Source of the DNA: an uncultured cyanobacterium
GTDB taxonomy: Bacteria; Cyanobacteriota; Cyanobacteriia; PCC-6307; Cyanobiaceae
Direction: 5' to 3'
Length of the DNA stretch: 9,593 nt
Assembly: GCA_903862155.1 (NCBI GenBank)
Contig: CAIOXF010000035.1
Coordinates: 1-9,593 of the forward strand
The notes under the pieces were generated by a model that saw nothing but the letters and a program-made list of their open reading frames with translations, was not told the DNA's origin and did not search any database. This document shows positions 1 to 5,764 of the stretch, piece by piece. Position 1 is the stretch's first letter; each line of letters opens with the position of its first letter. Position numbers and translations under genes: made by a program.

Positions 1-998
1 AGGCGGGGTACCGCGTTGCCACCGCGCTGATCCACCTCGTGGTCGTAGCAGCGGTCGTAGTAGTCGAGCATCTGGCGGCAGGCCTCAGACCAGTTTTCGC
101 AAGCAATGGCTTCCAGGGCAGCGGCGGTGCGCTGGGGGCCGAGCCTCCTGCCGATCCGCTCGGTGGCCTCGCGCAGCGGCTCCTGCCCCTGGTGGCCGTA
201 CACCGCCACCAGGCGATCGAGCCGTTCCTGCATCGGCCGGCAGATTTCCACGGCCGGGGCGCTTTTCATCTGGGCCCACAAGCCTGCGGGGATGCGGCAG
301 CGTCCCACCTGGGCGCTTTCGGCTTCCAGCCAGATCTCCGCGGCGTTGCGCAGGTTCCAGAGGGCCAGGGCCAGGCGGTTTTCATAGTGCTCGCTGCTGG
401 GCTGGGGCGGCAGCCCGAGTCCACCGAAGCTGCTGCCCCGGTGATGGGCCAGGCCCTCCAGGTCCACCATCGCTCCGCCCTGGGCCGCAAGTGCCAGCAG
501 CAGATCGGTTTTGCCGGTGCCGGTGCGGCCCGCCAGCACCCGCAACGGCCAGGACTGCTCAAACAACTCCAGGGCCCAGCGCCGATAGCGCTTATAGCCC
601 CCCTCCAGCAGCAGTACCGGTAGGTCGAACACACCCGCAAGCCAGGCCACGCTGCCGGAGCGCATCCCTCCCCGCCAGCAATGGAGGCGCAGCACTGCCC
701 CCGGCTCGCGGCCAGCCATGGCCCGGCGCAGGCTGATTCCCAGCTCGGCGAGCCGAGGCCCCACTCGCTCCAGTCCCAAGGCCACCGCCTCCTGGCGGCC
801 CTGCTGTTTGTAGGCGGTGCCCACCGCCGCCCGCTCCTCGTTGGAAAACAGCGGCAGGTTGGTGGCGCCTGGGATGTGGCCCTGGGCGAACTCGGCCGGG
901 CTGCGCACGTCCAGCAGTGGCCCGCGCGCTTCGAGAAAGGCCTCCACCTCGCATGCGCGCATCTCGCTGGGTCCTCGCCGCCGTATCTCTCCTGACAT
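1..998 (-). CDS. mnmH: tRNA 2-selenouridine / geranyl-2-thiouridine synthase, 3' end cut by window edge
   Basis: The protein (also called SelU or YbbB) modifies the wobble uridine of certain tRNAs. It geranylates 2-thiouridine and replaces the sulfur with selenium from selenophosphate. About 332 residues are visible, and the frame stays open to position 1. An N-terminal rhodanese domain (about 15-140) contains LLDVRSPAEF and the Cys motif LHCWRGGMRSGS, with Cys107 in the usual catalytic place. A P-loop AGRTGTGKTDLL (156-167) follows, as expected for the C-terminal half of this family. The visible end, CYDHEVDQRGGNAVPR, matches the region shortly before the family's C-terminus, so probably only 20-40 residues are missing. 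Start: ATG at 998 is used here; a second in-frame ATG at 962, 12 codons in, is equally plausible. The gene diverges from gun4 across only 39 bases. The selenophosphate synthetase gene selD is not in view. Confidence 0.9.
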   Translation of the reverse strand, partial: MSGEIRRRGPSEMRACEVEAFLEARGPLLDVRSPAEFAQGHIPGATNLPLFSNEERAAVGTAYKQQGRQEAVALGLERVGPRLAELGISLRRAMAGREPGAVLRLHCWRGGMRSGSVAWLAGVFDLPVLLLEGGYKRYRRWALELFEQSWPLRVLAGRTGTGKTDLLLALAAQGGAMVDLEGLAHHRGSSFGGLGLPPQPSSEHYENRLALALWNLRNAAEIWLEAESAQVGRCRIPAGLWAQMKSAPAVEICRPMQERLDRLVAVYGHQGQEPLREATERIGRRLGPQRTAAALEAIACENWSEACRQMLDYYDRCYDHEVDQRGGNAVPR

Positions 999-1037
999 AG
1001 TGGGCCCACGCTGGCTTCCGCTCAGGCTCGGCCCTTC

Positions 1038-1760
1038 ATGCTCTCCGGACCTCCGGTCACCGCCACGGCCACCCCTGCGGCCCTGCTTGAACGATTTCAG
1101 GCCGGCAACGACCGCCAGCGCCGCAGCCTGCTGAGCCAGGTGCTCAAGCGCAGCGATGAGCTGTTGCCCCTGATTCCCGACCACGTAGCCGGCGTCGACG
1201 CCACGGGCGACGACTGGGCCGCGGGCTCGTTGATCCAGCTTTTGCTTTCGAGATCACCGGAGCAACGCGACAGTTTTCTGAGCCGCTACCCCGATGGCTG
1301 GCTGGCCGCCGCCAGCGCCGCTGGCATCGACTACGCCCCCCTGCAGCGGCACCTGATGCTGCAGGACTACGAAGAGGCTGACCGCCTTACAAGTGCCCAC
1401 CTGCGGGAGTTGGCGGGTCCGGCGGCCGTGAAGCGGGGCTACGTGTATTACAGCGAGGTGCCGGCGATGCCCGCCGCCGACCTCGACACGATCGATCGCC
1501 TGTGGGTGTGCTTTTCCCGCGGGCGCTTCGGCTTCTCCGTGCAGGGCCGACTGCTCCTCAGCCTGGGGGGTCGGTGGGAGAAGCTCTGGCCCCGCCTGGC
1601 CTGGAAAAACGACGGCCGCTGGACCCGCTATCCCGGCTCCTTTCAATGGAGCATCGATGCACCGGAGGGCCACATGCCCCTGGTGAATCAGTTGCGGGGC
1701 GTGCGCCTGATGGATGCCCTGCTGCAACATCCGGCCCTGCAACGGCGCATCACGGGCTGA
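1038..1760 (+). CDS. gun4: GUN4 domain protein, porphyrin-binding activator of Mg-chelatase
   Basis: The 240-residue product closely fits the cyanobacterial GUN4 family. GUN4 binds protoporphyrin IX and Mg-protoporphyrin and stimulates the ChlH subunit of Mg-chelatase, at the entry to chlorophyll synthesis. The N-terminal helical part (about 10-95) is variable. The C-terminal GUN4 core (about 99-235) contains LQDYEEADRLTSAHLRELAG (108-127), RGRFGFSVQ (161-169), WPRLAWKNDGRWTRYPG (184-200) and GHMPLVNQLRGVRL (211-224). These match the conserved porphyrin-binding surface. Length is close to the roughly 230 residues usual for cyanobacteria. The ATG at 1038 has no Shine-Dalgarno sequence; the 39-base gap to the divergent mnmH must hold both promoters. 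The downstream HATPase gene lies 59 bases away on the same strand, after a possible hairpin. The GUN4 call is firm; function in this strain is inferred from the family. Confidence 0.93.
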   Translation: MLSGPPVTATATPAALLERFQAGNDRQRRSLLSQVLKRSDELLPLIPDHVAGVDATGDDWAAGSLIQLLLSRSPEQRDSFLSRYPDGWLAAASAAGIDYAPLQRHLMLQDYEEADRLTSAHLRELAGPAAVKRGYVYYSEVPAMPAADLDTIDRLWVCFSRGRFGFSVQGRLLLSLGGRWEKLWPRLAWKNDGRWTRYPGSFQWSIDAPEGHMPLVNQLRGVRLMDALLQHPALQRRITG

Positions 1761-1763
1761 GGT

Positions 1764-1792
1764 CGCCAGCCCCGCTGCGGGGTAGCGTTTTT
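1764..1792 (+). terminator. possible hairpin terminator or attenuator after gun4
   Basis: Just after the gun4 stop, CCCCG (1770-1774) and CGGGG (1778-1782) form a tight stem around a three-base loop. An outer CGC/GCG pairing (1764-1766 with 1785-1787) could extend it, and five T follow (1788-1792). The shape suits a Rho-independent terminator, but the outer stem is interrupted and the loop small. It may only reduce read-through into the HATPase gene 28 bases downstream. Confidence 0.45.
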
Positions 1793-1819
1793 CCGAGTCC
1801 ATTGCTGGGACGCTCCCCG

Positions 1820-2290
1820 ATGGCGCTGCGCTCCACCATTCCGCGCTGGCCTGTTGCGCGTTGGAGCGATTTCATCACCCCCTCCACCCTGCAGCTGGCG
1901 CCTCTGCTCGAGATCCTGCTCGAGCCGGTGCGTTGCTCTGAGCTCCAGGCCCAGGTACAGCTGGGGCTCCAGGAGGCCCTGGTGAATGCCGTGCGCCACG
2001 GGAATGGCAACGATCCCGCCAAATTTCTGCGCATTCGCCGGATCGAAACTCCCCGCTGGCTGATCTGGCAGGTGCAAGATGAGGGTGATGGTTTGGCCGA
2101 CACCGCCCGCCAGCCCCATCTGCCGGAGCACTGCGACGCCCTTGGTGGCCGGGGATTGTTCCTAATCCACCAGTGCTTTGATGACGTGCGCTGGAGCCGC
2201 CGCGGCAATCGATTGCAGCTGGCTGTGGTGCGTGAGCGCCGTCGGGTGGCACTGTTCAGCGCCGGTGGCTCGGACAGCCCGGATCGCTGA
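1820..2290 (+). CDS. ATP-binding protein of the anti-sigma factor / RsbW-type HATPase family
   Basis: This 156-residue protein consists essentially of a single GHKL/HATPase_c domain. The N-box is at 51-62 (QEALVNAVRHGN), with the ATP/Mg-binding Glu and Asn. The G1 box DEGDG (87-91) has the DxGxG pattern, and the G2 box GGRGLFLI (109-116) follows. The size, the lack of sensor or dimerisation domains, and the HG-N ending of the N-box point to the RsbW/SpoIIAB-like serine kinase or anti-sigma group rather than a two-component histidine kinase. By family, it would bind or phosphorylate a sigma factor or STAS-domain antagonist in the cytoplasm. No such partner is visible nearby, so the target is unknown. 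Start is the ATG at 1820; an earlier in-frame start would overlap gun4. The 3' end overlaps the convergent gene at 2256 by 35 bases. Confidence 0.85.
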   Translation: MALRSTIPRWPVARWSDFITPSTLQLAPLLEILLEPVRCSELQAQVQLGLQEALVNAVRHGNGNDPAKFLRIRRIETPRWLIWQVQDEGDGLADTARQPHLPEHCDALGGRGLFLIHQCFDDVRWSRRGNRLQLAVVRERRRVALFSAGGSDSPDR

Positions 2291-2576
2291 GCTCGGCCTT
2301 GAGCCAGCCCAGGCTGTGCTCCAGCAGGGCGATGGCCTGGGTGCGGGCCTCGCTGGGCAGGGAGCTGCCGGGGGCATCGCCGGAGAGCAGTTGCACGAGG
2401 GCGGCGCTGATCTGTTCGGCGGCGCGGCGCTGGCGCTGGCGTTTGAGGGCATGCCAGTCACGGTCGTTGATGCTGAGGCTGCGCTGGAGCGCCACCGCCT
2501 GCTCGAGGGCCCCCTCGGGCCAGGTGCGTTGGGGCGCTGTATCGCTCACTAGACGGAAAAGGTGCCGGAGCGCCAT
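2256..2576 (-). CDS. small conserved-type cyanobacterial protein of unknown function (possibly DUF6439)
   Basis: The product is 106 residues, or 97 if it starts at the in-frame GTG at 2549, which gives a natural beginning (V/M-SDTAPQRT). It is predicted soluble and mostly helical. A central very basic stretch, DWHALKRQRQRRAAEQ, precedes a hydrophobic helix (ISAALVQLLS); a second helix near the end, AIALLEHSLGWLKAELSDPG, closes the protein. I see no catalytic motif, signal peptide or membrane segment. The pattern resembles small proteins found throughout marine Synechococcus, and I tentatively place it with DUF6439 from memory. It converges with, and overlaps by 35 bases, the HATPase gene, and diverges from the small gene at 2602. 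Unbroken frame and protein-like composition favour a real gene; the function is unknown. Confidence 0.7.
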   Translation of the reverse strand: MALRHLFRLVSDTAPQRTWPEGALEQAVALQRSLSINDRDWHALKRQRQRRAAEQISAALVQLLSGDAPGSSLPSEARTQAIALLEHSLGWLKAELSDPGCPSHRR

Positions 2577-2601
2577 CCTGGCGTCAGCTGCATCGCACCG
2601 G

Positions 2602-2856
2602 GTGGGGCGACCTTCCAGGCCACAGCCCGCGCGGCTGCTCCACGTGCTCGACGCCCTCTATACCCAGGCTTCCCTGGCTCAGCGCAGCAGCGGCGTGCAA
2701 CAACGGCGGGAACGCCAGCGTCTGGCCCTGGCCCAGCGTCTGCTGGATCCCTTGCCCCCCGAGTTGGCCCAACCCCAGCGCATCGAGCTGCTGTTCTGGC
2801 GCGGTCTGCGCTGGGGAACCTTGGGGCTCGTGATTGCCTGGGTGCTGCGCCGCTAG
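2602..2856 (+). CDS. small protein of unknown function with C-terminal membrane anchor
   Basis: I do not recognise this protein. From a GTG at 2602 it has 84 residues; a second GTG at 2644 would give 70 residues, beginning with LDALYTQASLAQRS. No ATG lies in frame nearby, because the open frame further upstream runs antisense through the divergent gene. The visible layout is a helical, charged middle with QQRRERQRLALAQRLLDPLP (33-52) and then a short hydrophobic segment with flanking arginines, WGTLGLVIAWVLRR (71-84). This suggests a tail-anchored inner or thylakoid membrane protein with its N-terminus in the cytoplasm. Its TAG stop lies in a CTAG that also supplies the stop of the convergent methyltransferase gene. 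Support is the open frame, the tidy fit between neighbours and the plausible topology. The start is uncertain. Confidence 0.62.
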   Translation: MGRPSRPQPARLLHVLDALYTQASLAQRSSGVQQRRERQRLALAQRLLDPLPPELAQPQRIELLFWRGLRWGTLGLVIAWVLRR

Positions 2857-3923
2857 GGGGCGCTGCCGCCGGGCTTGCGCGCGGCCCAAACACGGCTCAT
2901 GAAGTGGGATTCGGCGGTGATGGCTTCAAATCCGGCCATGCTCAGCCGTGTGTTGATGTCATCGCTGATGTAGTCGCGGTAGTAGGGCTCATGGAACACC
3001 CGGCGGAAGTTCTCCATGGCGGTGGAGAACTGGGGTGAATCGGCTAGTTGCACCGAATCGGCCAGCACCACCACCCCACCGGGCTCCAGTACACGGAAGG
3101 CTTCGTTCAACACGTTCTGGCGTGCCTCCCCAGGGAGTTCGTGCAGCAGGAACACGCAGCTCACGGCCTGGAACGAACCATCCGCGAAGGGCAGGTCCTC
3201 CCCATTGCCCTGCACCAGTTGGGGCAGCTCGCCGGGGAGCTCACTCAGCCAGCGATTGGCCTGGCGCAGGTAGGACGAGGAGAGATCCAGGCCCACCAGC
3301 TGGGCCTTGGGCAGGGCGCCGCGGATCTGGCGAAGGGTGCGTCCGGTGCCGGTGGCCACATCCAACACCCGGATCGACGCCGCCGGGCGATCCTGAAAGG
3401 CCCGCAGGCCCCGTACCAGGGGAGCCAAGACGCGCCGGCGCATCGGGTCGGCGGTGCCGTTGAACAGGATTTCCACCTGCAGGTCGTAGAGCGATGCCGA
3501 GTGATCGCTCAGATAGCCGTCGGTCTGGTGGTGGAAGTTCTGCAGGTAGTAGTCGGGATAGGCCTCGGGCTCAACGTCCTGGGGTAGGTCGCGCACCTTG
3601 CGGTCGTTGCGCCGCGCCCAGGTGCTGGGCATGTCGAGCCACACCAGGGGATAGCGGGCTGCCCAATCGAGCCAGGGTGCATCAAAGAGCAGGGAAGCTG
3701 GATAGATCCCCTGTTCTGCCTCCTGCCAGTCGCGCTCGGTGAGCGCATCCATGCTGGATCGCAGCCGCCCCAGCAGTTCTGGCTCCACGGCCACGGTTTT
3801 GGGGGCACCGCCGGGTGCCAGCAACCCCATCAGCCGGGTGCTCACCTCTTTATGGGCAAGCCCAAACAGCCCTTTGCCCTGCTGGATGGTCTGGTACGCC
3901 AGCTTGGTGAGCTGATCAGGCAT
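2853..3923 (-). CDS. class I SAM-dependent methyltransferase, methyltransferase-11 type
   Basis: The 356-residue protein has a cyanobacterial-type N-terminal extension (about 1-180) followed by a Rossmann-fold methyltransferase domain (about 184-350). Motif I is VLDVATGTGRTL (186-197), which binds S-adenosylmethionine. The acidic end of strand 2 is VGLDLSSSYL (210-219), the NGEDLPF region (240-246) should contact the adenine, and VFLLHELPGEA (257-267) and VLEPGGVVVLAD (278-289) are motifs II and III. The UbiE/methyltransferase-11 style suggests a small-molecule or lipid/quinone substrate, but none can be named. The N-terminal part contains an aromatic-rich stretch, PDYYLQNFHHQTDGYLSDHS (123-142), also found next to this domain in cyanobacterial homologues as I recall. 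The ATG at 3923 (MPDQLTKLAY) is chosen; the frame is open to 4349, but that would run antisense through the next gene and its promoter. Confidence 0.85.
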   Translation of the reverse strand: MPDQLTKLAYQTIQQGKGLFGLAHKEVSTRLMGLLAPGGAPKTVAVEPELLGRLRSSMDALTERDWQEAEQGIYPASLLFDAPWLDWAARYPLVWLDMPSTWARRNDRKVRDLPQDVEPEAYPDYYLQNFHHQTDGYLSDHSASLYDLQVEILFNGTADPMRRRVLAPLVRGLRAFQDRPAASIRVLDVATGTGRTLRQIRGALPKAQLVGLDLSSSYLRQANRWLSELPGELPQLVQGNGEDLPFADGSFQAVSCVFLLHELPGEARQNVLNEAFRVLEPGGVVVLADSVQLADSPQFSTAMENFRRVFHEPYYRDYISDDINTRLSMAGFEAITAESHFMSRVWAARKPGGSAP

Positions 3924-4043
3924 GGCGGGCAGGGCGGGAGTCTGGGATGGGTTCCATTCCAGCGGATGCTGCGGAGCACCGTGAGCCGAGAGGAGCCTTG
4001 GCGCAGTTCGCTGCCGTGGACCTGGTAACGATTCATGGTCTTG

Positions 4044-4057
4044 GTAGCAACCGCTAC
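4044..4057. promoter_or_regulatory. perfect NtcA-type palindrome upstream of the 81-residue protein gene
   Basis: The site reads GTAGCAACCGCTAC, a perfect match to the NtcA consensus GTA-N8-TAC, with arms that are fully complementary over five bases (GTAGC/GCTAC). NtcA is the CRP-family nitrogen regulator of cyanobacteria. The centre is about 59 bases before the ATG at 4110. If the site sat at -41.5 as in NtcA-activated promoters, transcription would begin near 4092, just before the Shine-Dalgarno. The -10 is weak: TGCACT at 4078-4083, after a 20-base gap, instead of TAN3T after 22-23. The site also lies about 127 bases before the divergent methyltransferase start. Binding is inferred. Confidence 0.5.
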
Positions 4058-4097
4058 GGAAGCGCGCCCACAGTGCTTGCACTCCCCCAGAGCCTTC

Positions 4098-4105
4098 AGG
4101 AGGTG
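4098..4105 (+). promoter_or_regulatory. strong Shine-Dalgarno sequence
   Basis: AGGAGGTG is fully complementary to the 3' end of 16S rRNA (CACCTCCT), with its GGAGG core six bases before the ATG at 4110. I noticed no comparable site before the other starts in this window. It fixes the start of the 81-residue protein and suggests efficient translation. Confidence 0.8.
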
Positions 4106-4109
4106 TCCG

Positions 4110-4355
4110 ATGGCTGCCGTTGTTCTTCCCGCGAATGCCGCCCGTCAGGCCGGCCCCGCCCGCGACTTCACCACCTGGGCCGATCTGCATCAGCGTGACA
4201 ACCGCCTCCGGGGTGCTGCTCTGGCCCAGATCACCCGCCACCACGACCTCAACCCCGCCGGTGATGCCACCCGCCAGCTCCAGGCCTGGGCCGTGCGTCA
4301 GGCCCATCAGCGCCATCTCCACGACAGCGCCATTGCCCAGATCCGCCATCGCTGA
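4110..4355 (+). CDS. 81-residue basic protein of unknown function with an internal duplication
   Basis: The product is small, soluble and rich in Arg, His, Gln and Ala, with no membrane segment, signal peptide or cysteine. I do not recognise the family. Two halves align without gaps at an offset of 37 residues: R18/R55, W23/W60, A24/A61, L33/L70, A37/A74 and AQI 39-41/76-78, with F20/L57 and L38/I75 conservative. Each unit probably forms a pair of helices ending in A-[LI]-A-Q-I followed by basic residues. The start is well supported by a perfect Shine-Dalgarno sequence. The gene stands alone: an NtcA-type palindrome in front, a strong bidirectional hairpin terminator behind, divergent from the methyltransferase. 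Basic composition and repeated helices would suit binding to nucleic acid or to an acidic protein, but that is speculation. It does not resemble the glutamine synthetase inactivating factors I know. Confidence 0.8.
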   Translation: MAAVVLPANAARQAGPARDFTTWADLHQRDNRLRGAALAQITRHHDLNPAGDATRQLQAWAVRQAHQRHLHDSAIAQIRHR

Positions 4356-4396
4356 GTTCGCTCACCCGGCTGTGGCTGACGAACGTTGATCACGAA

Positions 4397-4422
4397 AAAA
4401 GCCCCGGCATGCCGGGGCTTTT
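4397..4422. terminator. bidirectional Rho-independent terminator
   Basis: A perfect 26-base palindrome: AAAA (4397-4400), then GCCCCGGC and GCCGGGGC arms meeting at AT (4401-4418), then TTTT (4419-4422). The A-run on one side becomes the U-run in the other direction, so it can stop both the 81-residue protein gene (+, ends 4355) and the secreted protein gene (-, ends 4449). Confidence 0.9.
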
Positions 4423-4448
4423 CTGTTAGCAACACTGTCGCCGCGGGA

Positions 4449-5126
4449 TCACCAGAGGCCGCGCACAGCGCCTGAGGGAGGTGCGCCGGGATTGGTGGCT
4501 TCAGGTGCAGCCTGGGCGGTGCGCTGCTGGATGCAGGTGGGGGTGGTGGCGTACCAGCTCATCAGGGAGGTTTCCTGGGCGCTGTTTCCGCTGCTGATGC
4601 AGGCCTTCATCGGCCCTTGCAGCCGCTGGTCGGTGGGGAGGTTGGCCATCATTCCGTAGCCGGAGAGCTGACCATCAGCGGCGTCGGCAATGATCGCGCT
4701 GCGTACGGCCTGCACCTGGTTGGCCTGGCTGCGGTAGGGGGTGTAGTTGTTGCCGCCCACGCCTTCAGAGAGGAAGGCCACGCCCGCAGGGGAATAGAGG
4801 TAGTTGGCCACCGCGGTCACATCCACGTCGTGCTGCTTCTGCAGCGCGGCCTGCAGCTCATCGCGGCTCCAGCCCGACTCGTTCTTCAGGTCACGGGGAA
4901 CCGGGTTGTCGATGATTTCACTGCCCCCCAGCGGCAGCAGGGTGTTGGAGCGCACGGCGCCACCACTCACGGCCCGGGCGGTGAGACGGGCGTTGTAGGG
5001 AGCCGGAGGGCCTGCTACCGACATGCCGGGCAGCTGGAAGGTGGGCGACTGAGGAATGGCCAGGGCGGGCGCGGCGAGGGTGCCCAGCAGCACACCGAGG
5101 CCGGCCAGGGAGAGGGTCTTGCGCAT
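4449..5126 (-). CDS. secreted protein resembling the DUF1400 domain, without a hydrolase domain
   Basis: The 225-residue protein begins with a clear Sec signal peptide, MRKTLSLAGLGVLLGTLAAPALA, with likely cleavage after residue 23, so it should act in the periplasm or thylakoid lumen. The middle (about 75-166) resembles the DUF1400 domain that precedes alpha/beta-hydrolase domains in cyanobacteria: SRDELQAALQKQHDVDV, a NYLYSPAGVAFLSEG element, then QAVRSAIIADAADGQLSGYG and the NLPTD end. No hydrolase domain or Gly-x-Ser-x-Gly motif follows. The only cysteines, C176 and C199, could form a disulfide outside the cytoplasm. The C-terminus is Pro/Ala-rich and ends in GLW. The DUF1400 link is from pattern memory and should be tested. 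The ATG at 5126 is chosen because it places the signal peptide at the very N-terminus; the frame is open further upstream to 5312. Confidence 0.8.
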   Translation of the reverse strand: MRKTLSLAGLGVLLGTLAAPALAIPQSPTFQLPGMSVAGPPAPYNARLTARAVSGGAVRSNTLLPLGGSEIIDNPVPRDLKNESGWSRDELQAALQKQHDVDVTAVANYLYSPAGVAFLSEGVGGNNYTPYRSQANQVQAVRSAIIADAADGQLSGYGMMANLPTDQRLQGPMKACISSGNSAQETSLMSWYATTPTCIQQRTAQAAPEATNPGAPPSGAVRGLW

Positions 5127-5281
5127 GGGACATGCAAACCGGACGACATTTCCTGTATGGCCAGTTGGGGAGGTGGCGGTGTCACCTTGCTCCGAAAGTC
5201 TTTCGATTCGGTGCCCGGTTCGCTGCGAACAGAGGCTCGGGCGTCTCACCTTTAGATTCCCTTCATATTTGCCGCGGCTCG

Positions 5282-5716
5282 TTGCCCGTCGTATCCCTCT
5301 CCAGTGCCTCAATTGCGCTGCTCATGCCCCTGGCTGGCGTGATCACCCAGCAGGTGCGTCCCGGGCACCCCGCCATCGACATCTCCTGTGTGGAAGGCAC
5401 GCCGGTACGCGCCGCCCATGACGGCACGGGGAGTACACGCTGGAGCCGCGACCTGGGCTGGACCTTCACCCTCAACGCCCCCGATGGCATGCAGACCATC
5501 TACGCCCATCTCCAACGGGGCGGCGATGCCGGGGCCTACAGCCGCGGCGACGTGATCGGCCTCTGCGGCAACACCGGCCGTCTCACCACGGGTGCCCATC
5601 TCCACTTCGGCAGCAACCGGCCCGAGCGTCTCGCAGTGTTGGCAGCCCCCATCCCCCTCGCCCCGGTGGAGCCCCGCTTCGCGGTTCCTCTGGTGGTGCT
5701 GGCGCCCAAGCCCTAA
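5282..5716 (+). CDS. minimal M23/LytM-type zinc metallopeptidase, probably exported
   Basis: From a TTG start at 5282 the protein has 144 residues and is little more than the peptidase domain. All expected M23 zinc and catalytic positions are present: H29 and D33 in GHPAIDI (HxxxD), H76 in YAHL, and H106/H108 in GAHLHFG (HxH). Such enzymes cut peptide cross-links in peptidoglycan. A hydrophobic N-terminus, VVSLSSASIALLMPLAGVI, could be a signal peptide or anchor, though it lacks the usual positive charges. Start choice is weak: an ATG at 5324 would remove most of the hydrophobic segment, and an ATG at 5132 adds 50 residues whose third codon positions look non-coding. The family often carries LysM or coiled-coil partners; none are seen here. 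The gene is divergent from the secreted protein gene and convergent with glnA, with a shared hairpin terminator between. Confidence 0.82.
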   Translation: MPVVSLSSASIALLMPLAGVITQQVRPGHPAIDISCVEGTPVRAAHDGTGSTRWSRDLGWTFTLNAPDGMQTIYAHLQRGGDAGAYSRGDVIGLCGNTGRLTTGAHLHFGSNRPERLAVLAAPIPLAPVEPRFAVPLVVLAPKP

Positions 5717-5717
5717 C

Positions 5718-5743
5718 AAAAAAAGGGGCCGCAAGGCCCCTTT
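5718..5743. terminator. bidirectional Rho-independent terminator between peptidase and glnA
   Basis: After seven A (5718-5724), GGGGCC (5725-5730) pairs with GGCCCC (5735-5740) around a GCAA tetraloop, and TTT (5741-5743) pairs with the last As. With A-runs and T-runs on either side, it serves both the peptidase gene (+, ends 5716) and glnA (-, ends 5765). Confidence 0.9.
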
Positions 5744-5764
5744 CAAATAAGACTCCCGGACGAA

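Noticed and set aside
266..1009. Long minus-strand open frame antisense-shifted within mnmH
   Set aside because: It is a high-GC shadow rich in Arg, Ala, Trp and Cys. The mnmH frame carries the rhodanese and P-loop motifs.
3924..4349. Extension of the methyltransferase to an ATG at 4349 (498 residues)
   Set aside because: The extra 142 residues run antisense through the 81-residue gene and its promoter and do not resemble a methyltransferase domain. The ATG at 3923 fits better.
4110..4355. Could the 81-residue protein be a glutamine synthetase inactivating factor (IF7/GifA)?
   Set aside because: Small size, basic composition, NtcA-type site and glnA about 1.4 kb away invite the idea. The sequence lacks the IF7 pattern I remember (RH near the start, NRQ...ML.R) and is instead an internal duplication. 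Not claimed.
5132..5281. N-terminal extension of the M23 peptidase from the ATG at 5132
   Set aside because: Third codon positions in this stretch are not GC-biased like the real genes here, and it would occupy the whole divergent promoter region.
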